A DNA stretch of 64,000 nucleotides, from positions 1 through 64,000 of the forward strand of contig DAIDJM010000043.1 of NCBI GenBank assembly GCA_027451405.1. The letters run 5' to 3'. Position numbers and translations under genes: made by a program. The notes under the pieces were generated by a model that saw only the letters and a list, made by a program, of their open reading frames with translations, searched no databases and was not told the DNA's origin. Positions 28,596 to 35,970 of this stretch are shown piece after piece (the stretch's first letter is position 1; each line of letters begins with the position of its first letter). The stretch is from Acetobacteraceae bacterium. Lineage in GTDB: Bacteria > Pseudomonadota > Alphaproteobacteria > Acetobacterales > Acetobacteraceae.

Positions 28596-29063
28596 TCAGG
28601 ATTGCGCGCCGACGGCACCGCGGAAATCGAGCCACACCTTCACCGGCGCGCCGCCTTTCTCCGCCCGTCCGTGCCAGATGCCGCTCCGGTCCAGCGTCAG
28701 ACCGCTCACGTTCTGGTAGCCCCAGCTTTCGATCCGGCTACGCGCTTCCGCCCGCGTGAAGCTGTTTGCCCCAGTCGATGGCGCGCTGGCTCTCTGTCCG
28801 GAAAGCGCGACCGGCGGATTACCCTGCCGACTGGTCGATGAACCCTGATCGTTCGGGCCAGCGGCACCGGGAGTGCCGGATTGCGACGGCTGCGCCCGCC
28901 CGGCCGGCGCGCCAAGCGGCGTGCCCGCAGTGGGCTCGTTGTTCGAGGCCGCGCCCGGCGGGGGCGGGGGCGTCGATGAGCTGGTGGTGCCAGGTCCGGT
29001 CTGCGCAAACGCCATGCCCGCCGCCAGCAGCAGCGTGGCCGTTTCCACCAAAAGCCGGTTCAT
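28596..29063 (-). CDS. exported low-complexity protein with PepSY-like C-terminus
   Basis: 155 residues: signal peptide (ETATLLLAAGMAFAQ), a Pro/Ser/Gly-rich linker of about 75 residues, and a C-terminal domain (FTRAEARSRIESWGYQNVSG, then IWHGRAEKGG) resembling PepSY-type periplasmic modules. Function unknown; likely envelope-located. Confidence 0.7.
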   Translation of the reverse strand: MNRLLVETATLLLAAGMAFAQTGPGTTSSSTPPPPPGAASNNEPTAGTPLGAPAGRAQPSQSGTPGAAGPNDQGSSTSRQGNPPVALSGQRASAPSTGANSFTRAEARSRIESWGYQNVSGLTLDRSGIWHGRAEKGGAPVKVWLDFRGAVGAQS

Positions 29064-29189
29064 GCCGGTCTCCCTGATTTCTCTGTTGTCCGGCAGAAAC
29101 GCACCCGCGCGTTCCGGTTTTCGAGGCTCGAAGCCGGTCCTCGGTTGCCGGCATTGTCTTCGCCGCCGCGGAGCGCCACCTTGGCGCCG

Positions 29190-29489
29190 ATGGATCGGCG
29201 CGCTCCCCAGACGATCGACATGAATCCCGACGGCAGCTTTGCCGCCCCGCCGCCCAGGGCTGGCCTGCCCTGGTCGGCGAGGATCGCGCTCGCCGCGTTC
29301 GCGGTGTCGTTCGTCACCGGGCTGGTCGCGGTCGCAGCGCTCGCGCTCTATATCGCTGCGATATTGATACCCGTGATGATCCTGGCCGGGATCGGCGGGT
29401 ATCTCGGGTTGAAATGGCAGGCATGGCGGCAGGCCAATGCGTCTGGCCGGCAGGGGGCTTGGCCCCCCGCCCCCCCGCTGGGGCGCTGA
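29190..29489 (+). CDS. small membrane protein
   Basis: 99 residues from ATG 29190, or 89 from ATG 29220. Two close hydrophobic stretches (IALAAFAVSFVTGLVAVAAL and YIAAILIPVMILAGIGGYLG), then KWQAWRQAN. The last 13 or so codons and the stop come from repeat copy F, so the C-terminus has been altered by the repeat. No family recognised. Confidence 0.55.
   Translation: MDRRAPQTIDMNPDGSFAAPPPRAGLPWSARIALAAFAVSFVTGLVAVAALALYIAAILIPVMILAGIGGYLGLKWQAWRQANASGRQGAWPPAPPLGR
29443..29487 (+). repeat. repeat family 2, copy F (coding)
   Basis: TCTGGCCGGCAGGGGGC-TTG-GCCCCCCGC followed by CCCCGCTGGGGCG. It forms the 3' end of the small membrane protein gene. Faces copy C, 40 bases away in the opposite orientation. 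Confidence 0.65.
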
Positions 29490-29524
29490 GCCCTGCTGAC
29501 GGAGCGACTTCTTCCCGTCACGGG

Positions 29525-29582
29525 ATCTGGGGCTTTTCGGCCCCAGCGGGTCCCGGGCAGAGCCCGGGCCGCCGGAGGCGCC
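29525..29582 (-). repeat. repeat family 2, copy C
   Basis: On the minus strand: GCGCCTCCGGCGG, hairpin CCCGGGC-TCT-GCCCGGG, then CTGGGGCCGAAAAGCCCCAG. Intergenic, between the small membrane protein and the 110-residue protein. Confidence 0.75.
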
Positions 29583-29696
29583 CCTCGATGCCGCGTCCCA
29601 TGCCTGGCAAGAACGGCGGTCACCATACGGCCCCAGCCCCTATTCGCAGAAGCTGGTCACACTTCCTGAACCTGCCGGGCGCAGAATGGCCGGGCC

Positions 29697-30029
29697 ATGC
29701 CGATCGAACGTCGCCACATCGTGTTCCGGCCGGCCGAGTATATCGACGCGATCCGCGACTACCGGCGGCGCTGCGGTAGCCCGCTGCCGCCGGATCGCGT
29801 GCTGCGCAGCGAGCTCGGCGGCGAGGACGAGCTGCACGCCACTCTCACGCTCGCCAGCCGCGAAGGCGCCGAGTCGCAAATCGCGATCCCGCAGCACGAG
29901 CTGGTGGCGGCCCTCGTCTTCCACTGCATCAACCACCGGATTCCGCTGCCCTCGAAAACGCCCAAGGGCCTGAAACGCTACGCCGAGTCGCTCGCGCTCA
30001 CGCTCGACCTCGAGATCGCCCCGGCCTGA
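29697..30029 (+). CDS. conserved hypothetical protein
   Basis: 110 residues beginning MPIERRHIVFRPAEYIDAI. Contains ELVAALVFHCINHRIPLPSK and ends in a helix. It looks soluble, with no signal or membrane segment. Overlaps the 3' end of tsaE by 52 bases on the opposite strand. No function known to me. Confidence 0.75.
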   Translation: MPIERRHIVFRPAEYIDAIRDYRRRCGSPLPPDRVLRSELGGEDELHATLTLASREGAESQIAIPQHELVAALVFHCINHRIPLPSKTPKGLKRYAESLALTLDLEIAPA

Positions 30030-30493
30030 CCGCACCATCGCGCGATCGCCGCCGCCCAGCGCGTTCCGCCGGACAGCCGCACCCTCCGCCCGTCCCCCGA
30101 CAAGGCGAGTTCGGCCAAGAGCGCGGCCTCCGGCCGGCGGCGCCCAAGCCGCTCCGGCCATTCGACGATCACAACTCCCTCGCGCGCCTCATCCCAGCCG
30201 AGCTCTGCGAGCGCCTCGGGCCCTTCGAGGCGCCATAGATCGAAATGATGCAGCGGCAGCGCCCCCTGGTAGCTCTGGACGAGCGTGTAGCTGGGGCTCG
30301 GCACCACGAGACCGGAATCGCCGCACGCCGCGCGCAGCATGGCCCGCGCCAGCTCGGTCTTCCCCACCCCGAGCGGCCCCGCCAGCAGCACCGCATCGCC
30401 GGCCCGGCATTCAGCTGCCATTCCGGCCCCTAGCCGCCGTGTCGCCTCCAGGTCAGGCAACGCCAGCGTCGCGACACCCGCCTCGCCTGCCAT
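29978..30493 (-). CDS. tsaE: tRNA threonylcarbamoyladenosine biosynthesis ATPase TsaE
   Basis: 171 residues. Walker A GPLGVGKTELARA, the conserved PSPSYTLVQSY and HHFDLWRL, and IVEWPERLG. Works with TsaB and TsaD in making t6A37 in ANN-decoding tRNAs. C-terminus is slightly longer than usual and overlaps the converging gene. Lies just 3' of tRNA-Pro on the same strand. Confidence 0.94.
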   Translation of the reverse strand: MAGEAGVATLALPDLEATRRLGAGMAAECRAGDAVLLAGPLGVGKTELARAMLRAACGDSGLVVPSPSYTLVQSYQGALPLHHFDLWRLEGPEALAELGWDEAREGVVIVEWPERLGRRRPEAALLAELALSGDGRRVRLSGGTRWAAAIARWCGQAGAISRSSVSASDSA

Positions 30494-30517
30494 GCCACCC
30501 CGAATTCCGGAAAAACC

Positions 30518-30594
30518 TGGTCGGGGCGAGAGGATTCGAACCTCCGGCCCCCTGCTCCCAAAGCAGGTGCTCTACCAGGCTGAGCTACGCCCCG
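30518..30594 (-). tRNA. tRNA-Pro (anticodon TGG)
   Basis: Minus-strand cloverleaf of 77 bases: acceptor CGGGGCG pairs with CGCCCCG; D arm with GCCTGGTAGAGC; anticodon stem CCTGC/GCAGG with loop TTTGGGA; T arm GGAGG-TTCGAAT-CCTCT (last pair partly mismatched); 3' ACCA is encoded. Anticodon TGG reads CCA and other proline codons. Confidence 0.97.
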
Positions 30595-30703
30595 ATCCGA
30601 GGCATCACTCGCCAGGGATCCGGCGTCCGTCAAGCCGCCGCTTGCCCGACGCTGCCATCACGCCGCAATGAACCGGCAACCTGTCCCGGATCCCCGATCC
30701 CCG

Positions 30704-31750
30704 ATGCGCATCCTCCATGTCGGCAATTTCGGCTCCCGCGCCAAAGGCGCCTTCATGCACTCGGTGGCGCCCAAGCTCAGTCGCGGCCTGATCCGTGCCG
30801 GCCACCAGGTGATCGATCTCTCCGACCGTGACGCCGCCCGCGCCGGCACTCCGTTCGGCGCCCGCAAGCTCGGCACCGCCGCCGCCAACAGCACGCTCGC
30901 GCAACTCGCCCTCGACACGCGCCCCGACGTGCTCCTGCTCGGCCACGCCGACACGATCCGCGCCGGCACGATTGCCGGTCTCCGCCGCGCCCTTCCCGCC
31001 TTGCGCGTGCTGCAATGGAACGTCGACCCACTCTTCGAACCCGACAACGTCACCCGCCTGCGCAGCAAACTGGACGTCGTGGACGCTACCCTCGTCTCGA
31101 CCGCCGGCGACGCGCTGCGGATCGTCGCGCGCCCCGGCATGGCGCTCGGTTTCCTGCCCAATCCGGTCGATTTCTCGGTGGAAAGCGGGCATGCGCACGA
31201 AAACCCCGCCCCAGTCTTCGATTTATTCTACGCTTGCGGCCACCCGTCCCGCCCGCTGCGCCACCTCTTCGGCCGCGACTGGAATCTCGATCACCTGCTG
31301 ACCGAAATAAAACGCGCGCTCCCCGATCTTCGCACCTGTCTTCCCGGCCTGTTCGGCGCCCCCAACCTCGCCGGCGCTCCCTACCAGCAAGCGCTCGAAA
31401 GCTGCGCCTGCGGCCTCAATATCAGCCGCCGCAACGATCAATACCTCTATTCCTCCGATCGCCTCGCCCATATGATCGGCAACGGCCAGGCCGTGCTCAT
31501 CGACCGCGCCACAGGCTATGATCGGTTATTTACGGACAAGGAACTGATCTTCTTTTCGACCCTTGACGAACTCACCGCCCAACTCCGCACGCTCGCCGCA
31601 GACCCCGGCACCCGCCAAGCCATCGCGGCCGCGGGCCGCGCCCGCTACCATGCGCTGTTCAACGAAACGCGCGTGGCCGAGTATGTCCTGTCCGTCGCAT
31701 GCGGCATACACCGGGCGGGCGACGTCCCTTGGCCGTCCTTGATCGACTGA
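30704..31750 (+). CDS. CgeB-like glycosyltransferase
   Basis: 348 residues from ATG 30704 (MRILHVGNFGSRAKGAF); an ATG at 30668 would add 12 residues. Two Rossmann-like halves; the C-terminal half (CGLNISRRNDQYLYSSDRL, GNGQAVLIDRATGYDRLF, EELTAQL-like spacing) matches the Glyco_trans_1_2/CgeB domain. GT4-type sugar transfer, acceptor unknown. No other glycan genes adjacent. Confidence 0.78.
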   Translation: MRILHVGNFGSRAKGAFMHSVAPKLSRGLIRAGHQVIDLSDRDAARAGTPFGARKLGTAAANSTLAQLALDTRPDVLLLGHADTIRAGTIAGLRRALPALRVLQWNVDPLFEPDNVTRLRSKLDVVDATLVSTAGDALRIVARPGMALGFLPNPVDFSVESGHAHENPAPVFDLFYACGHPSRPLRHLFGRDWNLDHLLTEIKRALPDLRTCLPGLFGAPNLAGAPYQQALESCACGLNISRRNDQYLYSSDRLAHMIGNGQAVLIDRATGYDRLFTDKELIFFSTLDELTAQLRTLAADPGTRQAIAAAGRARYHALFNETRVAEYVLSVACGIHRAGDVPWPSLID

Positions 31751-31914
31751 ACTATGCTCCCGGTGCGGAGGCTTCGCCCTGCGCAGCGCCGGCCATACGT
31801 CTCGATTGTCGTTGACCGCAATCCGTGCCCCCCTTTCTCCCGCAGCCGGCCAGGATTTGATCGCCCATCCGGATCGCTGTAGATTTGGTCTGTATCGGTT
31901 CCGGGAGAAGCGGT

Positions 31915-33369
31915 GTGTCGCATCCGGAGCGAATGGCCGCCGTCGATGCGACCTGGCTGAGCTTGGACCAGCCGGGTAACCGCATGGCGATTCTCGGTGT
32001 GATGGTGCTCGAGGGCCCCGTCGACATCGCGGGCCTGGAGCGCAGCCTCGCGCAACGTCTCCTGCATCATCGCCGCTTTCGCCAATGCGCGGCAGCCACC
32101 TCGACCGGCGCGGTATGGTATGACGATCCCCGCTTCGATGTCGCGCGCCATATCCGCCGTGCACGCTTGCCTGCGCCCGCGGGCAAGGTGGAGCTTCAGG
32201 AATTCATGGGCGAACTCGCGGGACGCGAACTCGATCCCACGCATCCGCTCTGGCAGTTTCACATCATCGAGGAATACGCCGGCGGTGCGGCCATCGTCGC
32301 ACGCATTCATCACGCCATCGCCGATGGGATCGCGCTGATCGCGGTGATGCTGTCGCTTGCGGATGGCGGCCCGATGCCGGACGGCGGAACGCAGGTTGCG
32401 GAAATGTCGGCATTCCGCAGCGCGATCGAGCCGCTGCTGAGCGCGGTCGAACAAAGCATGGGCCAATTGTCCCAACTGCTGAGCCTTGCCACGAATCCCG
32501 CGCGATGGTTGGGCTTGCTGCGGGATGGGACCGGTATCGCGGCTGAGCTCGCCTGGCTCCTGGCGATGCCGGACGACAGCCCGACACGGCTGAAAGGCAA
32601 GCCATGCGGCGAGAAACGTGTGGCGTGGTGCGAACCGCTCCGTCTACGCGATGTGAAAGCCGTATCCCACGCGCTCGACGTTTCGGTGAATGACATCCTG
32701 CTCGGCTGCGTTGCCGGCGCGCTGAGGTCGTATCTTCAGAGCAAAGGAGACAGCACGGATTCCGTCGAACTGCGTGCGCTTGTTCCGGTCAATCTTCGCG
32801 ATCCTGCGTCGCTCGGGCGGGAGCTCGGCAATCATTTCGGTATCGTTGGACTCTGCCTGCCGATCGGGATCGCCGACCCGGTCGATCGGGTACGCGAAGT
32901 GCACGCGCGGATGCAAGCACTCAAGCAAAGCCGTGAAGCCGTCGTGACGCTCGGATTGCTGACCGCGCTCGGCTATGCGCCGCAGCTCATGCGGGACCGG
33001 CTGTTCGATCTGCTGCTGCATCGGGCGACTGCCGTCATGACGAATGTACCAGGACCACAATGGCAACTCCGCCTGGCGGGTGCCGGGGTGCGGCAGGTGA
33101 TTTTCTGGGTGCCGCAATCCGGCGATATCGGCCTGGGGGTTTCGATACTGAGCTACAATGGCGATGTGCAGTTCGGGCTCATGGCCGACGCCGAGCTTCT
33201 GCCGGCGCCGAGCGAAGTGGTCGAGCGCTTCGCGCCGGAACTGGAGACGTTGCTGCTGCAGGTTCTGATGGAGCATTGGCCCCTTCAGCCATCGACTTCC
33301 GCCCGCGCCACCGCGACGTCGAGCGCCTCCATCGCATCTTCCGCCGGGCATCCCGCGGCTTCACGATAG
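31915..33369 (+). CDS. wax ester synthase / acyl-CoA:diacylglycerol acyltransferase (WS/DGAT)
   Basis: 484 residues from GTG 31915, which has an excellent GGGAGAAG ribosome site; ATG 31933 is less favoured. Catalytic HHAIADG at 132-138, PLWQFHIIE before it, VSVNDILLGCVAGALRSYL, and TNVPGPQWQL near the end: all hallmark blocks of the family. Joins fatty alcohol or diacylglycerol with acyl-CoA to give wax ester or triacylglycerol storage lipid. 3' end overlaps the converging repeat-protein gene by 85 bases. Partner acyl-CoA reductase, ligase and phasin follow within 8 kb. Confidence 0.93.
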   Translation: MSHPERMAAVDATWLSLDQPGNRMAILGVMVLEGPVDIAGLERSLAQRLLHHRRFRQCAAATSTGAVWYDDPRFDVARHIRRARLPAPAGKVELQEFMGELAGRELDPTHPLWQFHIIEEYAGGAAIVARIHHAIADGIALIAVMLSLADGGPMPDGGTQVAEMSAFRSAIEPLLSAVEQSMGQLSQLLSLATNPARWLGLLRDGTGIAAELAWLLAMPDDSPTRLKGKPCGEKRVAWCEPLRLRDVKAVSHALDVSVNDILLGCVAGALRSYLQSKGDSTDSVELRALVPVNLRDPASLGRELGNHFGIVGLCLPIGIADPVDRVREVHARMQALKQSREAVVTLGLLTALGYAPQLMRDRLFDLLLHRATAVMTNVPGPQWQLRLAGAGVRQVIFWVPQSGDIGLGVSILSYNGDVQFGLMADAELLPAPSEVVERFAPELETLLLQVLMEHWPLQPSTSARATATSSASIASSAGHPAASR

Positions 33370-34088
33370 AGTGCGCGTGCCTCCGCCAGCCGCCTGCGGC
33401 CGAATAATTGAGCGATGGCATTGGCATATTCGATGTGCGCAATCGCGGAATACGGCAAACGCCGCAGGGCGTGCCGGAAATGCGCGAGCGCCGCCTCCGC
33501 GGATGCGGCATGGGTGACGCGGGCGACGGTCGGGCCAAGTTTCGCAACCAGCGCGGCATGGAACGCCCCGTAGGCGATATGGGCTTCGGCATGATCCGGG
33601 TCGAGCGCGAGGGTGCGCTCAAGCGCCGAGCGCACCCGCGAAACGATGCCTTCGGCAAGGGCGCGCGCGACGGTGATCGACTGGCCATAACGCCCGAGGG
33701 CCTGGGCATCGAAATACCACGCGTTGGGGAAGTCGGGCGCGATGCGCTGCAGTGCTTGCGCACGTTGCGAGGAGTCGAGCCATAATTCCTGCTGGGGGCG
33801 CGTGTCCGTCACTTCGTAGGTGGCATGGATATTGGCGGATTTGTTCGCCGCATTCGCGCCGAGCGGGCCCAGCTTCGCCGCAATATCGGTCGCGGTCCGG
33901 AAATCGCCGGCATGATAGGCGCGCCACGCTGCCTGGAGTTCCGCGACGGCCTTTGCGGGATCGACCTCCGGCGCCAGGGCCGGATGCGCGCGAAGCGCCG
34001 CCGCGAGCCACGCCTGATCGGGGAAGGGCTCGCCGTCCCCGGCATGCAAGCGAGGCCAGGCCGCACGCAGGGCAGCACCGGGGCGCAC
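33285..34088 (-). CDS. TPR-like helical repeat protein
   Basis: 267 residues, rich in alanine helices with TPR-like units (WRAYHAGDFRTATDIAAKLG, ALERTLALDPDHAEAHIAYG, LARFRHALRRLP-like). No signal peptide. Starts at GTG 34088, 13 bases after the patatin gene's stop; the true start could be slightly upstream inside that gene's 3' end. Third gene of the phasin-patatin operon; function unknown, perhaps a scaffold. Confidence 0.68.
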   Translation of the reverse strand: MRPGAALRAAWPRLHAGDGEPFPDQAWLAAALRAHPALAPEVDPAKAVAELQAAWRAYHAGDFRTATDIAAKLGPLGANAANKSANIHATYEVTDTRPQQELWLDSSQRAQALQRIAPDFPNAWYFDAQALGRYGQSITVARALAEGIVSRVRSALERTLALDPDHAEAHIAYGAFHAALVAKLGPTVARVTHAASAEAALAHFRHALRRLPYSAIAHIEYANAIAQLFGRRRLAEARALYREAAGCPAEDAMEALDVAVARAEVDG

Positions 34089-34101
34089 AAACCGGTTTGT
34101 T

Positions 34102-35325
34102 TCATTCTGGCTGATCGTGATCCAAGCCTCCGGCGACAGGCAGCATCGCCCGGAGCCGGTTCAGGCCGGCATCGAGCGCGCGGAGGGTTTCACCGAGATC
34201 GGTTCGCGAGCTGCCAGGACGAAGCCTGCGCTCCGGATCTGCCAGCACGGCGAGATCGAGGCTCAGCCCATGCCGGGCCAGCACCGGCGCGAGATCGGCC
34301 GCGCGTGCCCGCAGATCGGTGCGGGTATATTGATAGGCATGCTCGCAAAGCCGTTCGCGATCCGCGTAGCTGAACACATTGACGAAGAACATGTCGGGAT
34401 CGCCGCGGCCAGGCTGCAGCATCACCAGGTCGGCATCGGGAAATTCATGCGCATAACGCCCGAGTGCGGCTTCGACACGGGAGTTGATGAGGGACCGGAA
34501 TGTCTGCGACAGGACCAGCGGCAGACCGGCCTGTACGAGCGGTGGCGGCTTGTGGCCATGCTCGCGTTCGGCAAGCCGGGCATCAAACGGCACCAGCGGA
34601 TTGATGGCAAAAAGTAGCCCAACACCTTCGCGCAGCGCGAGCGAGGCATGGAAGGTCTTGCGTAAAGCACCATCCACGTAACTCCGCCCCTGATGCTGCA
34701 CCGGGGGGTAGAGGCCGGGCAACGCGGCGCTGGCTGCGATGGCCGTGGATATGGGAATGTCGCGCCAGCCCGGGGCGCCGAATGGGGCAACCTCGCCGCT
34801 GTCGAGATCGGTGGCGACCACGAAAAGTTGTTTCCGGAGATCGTGGAAATCGTCGACACGTCCGGGCTGACGAAGCAGGTTCGCGGCGAAGCCGCTGATC
34901 GATCCGGTATCGAAAATGCCAGGCGGGAGCGTCGCCGCCAGCCGTTCCAGGGCCGCGATCGCACCGCGCCGGGTGTGCCACCATGCGCCGGCGGCCCCCC
35001 AACTCCGCGACGCCAGCGCCGTCAGAAAGCGCCCGAATTCGGGGAAAGCCGGCCGCATGAGCACGCCCGGATCGAAAACATCCTCGGCGTCGCCGGTGAT
35101 GTAGATGTCGACGAGGGCGCGCGGCGTGATCGCATTTGCGAGCGCAGCGGCAAAGAAACTGCCCGAGCTCACACCTACGAAAGTGTCGAAGGCAACAAGC
35201 CGACGGCCGACCAGCGCCTCGTCGAGCGCGAGCAGCGCTCCCGCCGTATAGATCGCGCCAAGAGGGCCGCCTCCCGCGAGGGCGAGACCGAACTTGCCGC
35301 GCTCCACGGGAGAGTTCGCAAGCAT
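34102..35325 (-). CDS. patatin-like phospholipase/acylhydrolase
   Basis: 407 residues from ATG 35325 with CGGAG upstream. Oxyanion loop LALAGGGPLGAIYTAGALLA, nucleophile GVSSGSF, and catalytic Asp in YVDGALRK. Hydrolyses acyl esters of lipids. Between a phasin gene (37 bases upstream) and a repeat protein in one minus-strand operon facing the wax-ester synthase, so it may mobilise storage lipid or PHA. That role is inference. Confidence 0.9.
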   Translation of the reverse strand: MLANSPVERGKFGLALAGGGPLGAIYTAGALLALDEALVGRRLVAFDTFVGVSSGSFFAAALANAITPRALVDIYITGDAEDVFDPGVLMRPAFPEFGRFLTALASRSWGAAGAWWHTRRGAIAALERLAATLPPGIFDTGSISGFAANLLRQPGRVDDFHDLRKQLFVVATDLDSGEVAPFGAPGWRDIPISTAIAASAALPGLYPPVQHQGRSYVDGALRKTFHASLALREGVGLLFAINPLVPFDARLAEREHGHKPPPLVQAGLPLVLSQTFRSLINSRVEAALGRYAHEFPDADLVMLQPGRGDPDMFFVNVFSYADRERLCEHAYQYTRTDLRARAADLAPVLARHGLSLDLAVLADPERRLRPGSSRTDLGETLRALDAGLNRLRAMLPVAGGLDHDQPE

Positions 35326-35362
35326 GCGTTCGCTCCGGCCCGGTAGGGCGAGTGTCGGACCC

Positions 35363-35821
35363 TTATTGCCCCGTGACGCGATCCCGGGCTTCGTGGGCCT
35401 CCTTGTGGTCATCCCCATGTGCCGCATGGGCGCGGCCATGGCCGGTTCGCTGCCCGAGATCCTCGACGGCAGCGGTCAGGGCGTCGACCTTGTCCTTCAA
35501 GGCTTCGACGTCCCGGCTGGTGGGAACACTGAGGCGCCCGAGAACCTGCGACACCCGGTCTTCGAACACTTCCTCGAGCTTGTCCCAACGTTCGCCGGCG
35601 CGCTCGCGCATTTCCGCGACGGCATCGCCGGCGGCGCCGCGCATATGTTTCTGCGCCTTTTCGCCTTCCTTCACGAGGCTTTCGAATAGCTTGGTGCCTT
35701 CCTCCTGGGCCTTGCTGAAGGCACCGAGGCCTGCGAGCCAGATTTGTGTGGCCGAATCGACCACCATTTTGCCGAATCGTCCGTCCTTTTCCTCTGCGAG
35801 TGCGTCGAGCTTCTTCGTCAT
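35363..35821 (-). CDS. phasin / polyhydroxyalkanoate granule-associated protein (PhaI/PhaF-like)
   Basis: 152 residues from ATG 35821 with GGAGGATACG upstream. The N-terminal half (VVDSATQIWLAGLGAFSKAQ, EGTKLFESLVKEGEKAQ) matches the PhaF/PhaI phasin family; a long amphipathic coiled coil (EALKDKVDALTAAVEDLG) follows and the tail is His/Ala-rich. Coats hydrophobic storage granules. No PHA synthase is in the window, so it may serve wax-ester or mixed granules. Confidence 0.82.
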   Translation of the reverse strand: MTKKLDALAEEKDGRFGKMVVDSATQIWLAGLGAFSKAQEEGTKLFESLVKEGEKAQKHMRGAAGDAVAEMRERAGERWDKLEEVFEDRVSQVLGRLSVPTSRDVEALKDKVDALTAAVEDLGQRTGHGRAHAAHGDDHKEAHEARDRVTGQ

Positions 35822-35970
35822 CGTATCCTCCACGACCGAGTGCGGGGAAATTGCCGCTCCGCTCGCAACACCGCCATGATCCAGGTCAATGGCTGGGTGG
35901 GTCTGCCCCGGTAGGGTGCCGGTCCGGGCGGCCGATTGGGTGCGCCCGAATGAATGCTCGGTGCGCCGGC

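Noticed and set aside
29978-30029. Convergent overlap of tsaE with the 110-residue protein gene as evidence against one of them
   Set aside because: Short 3' overlaps recur here (33285-33369, 61753-61786), and both products look plausible.
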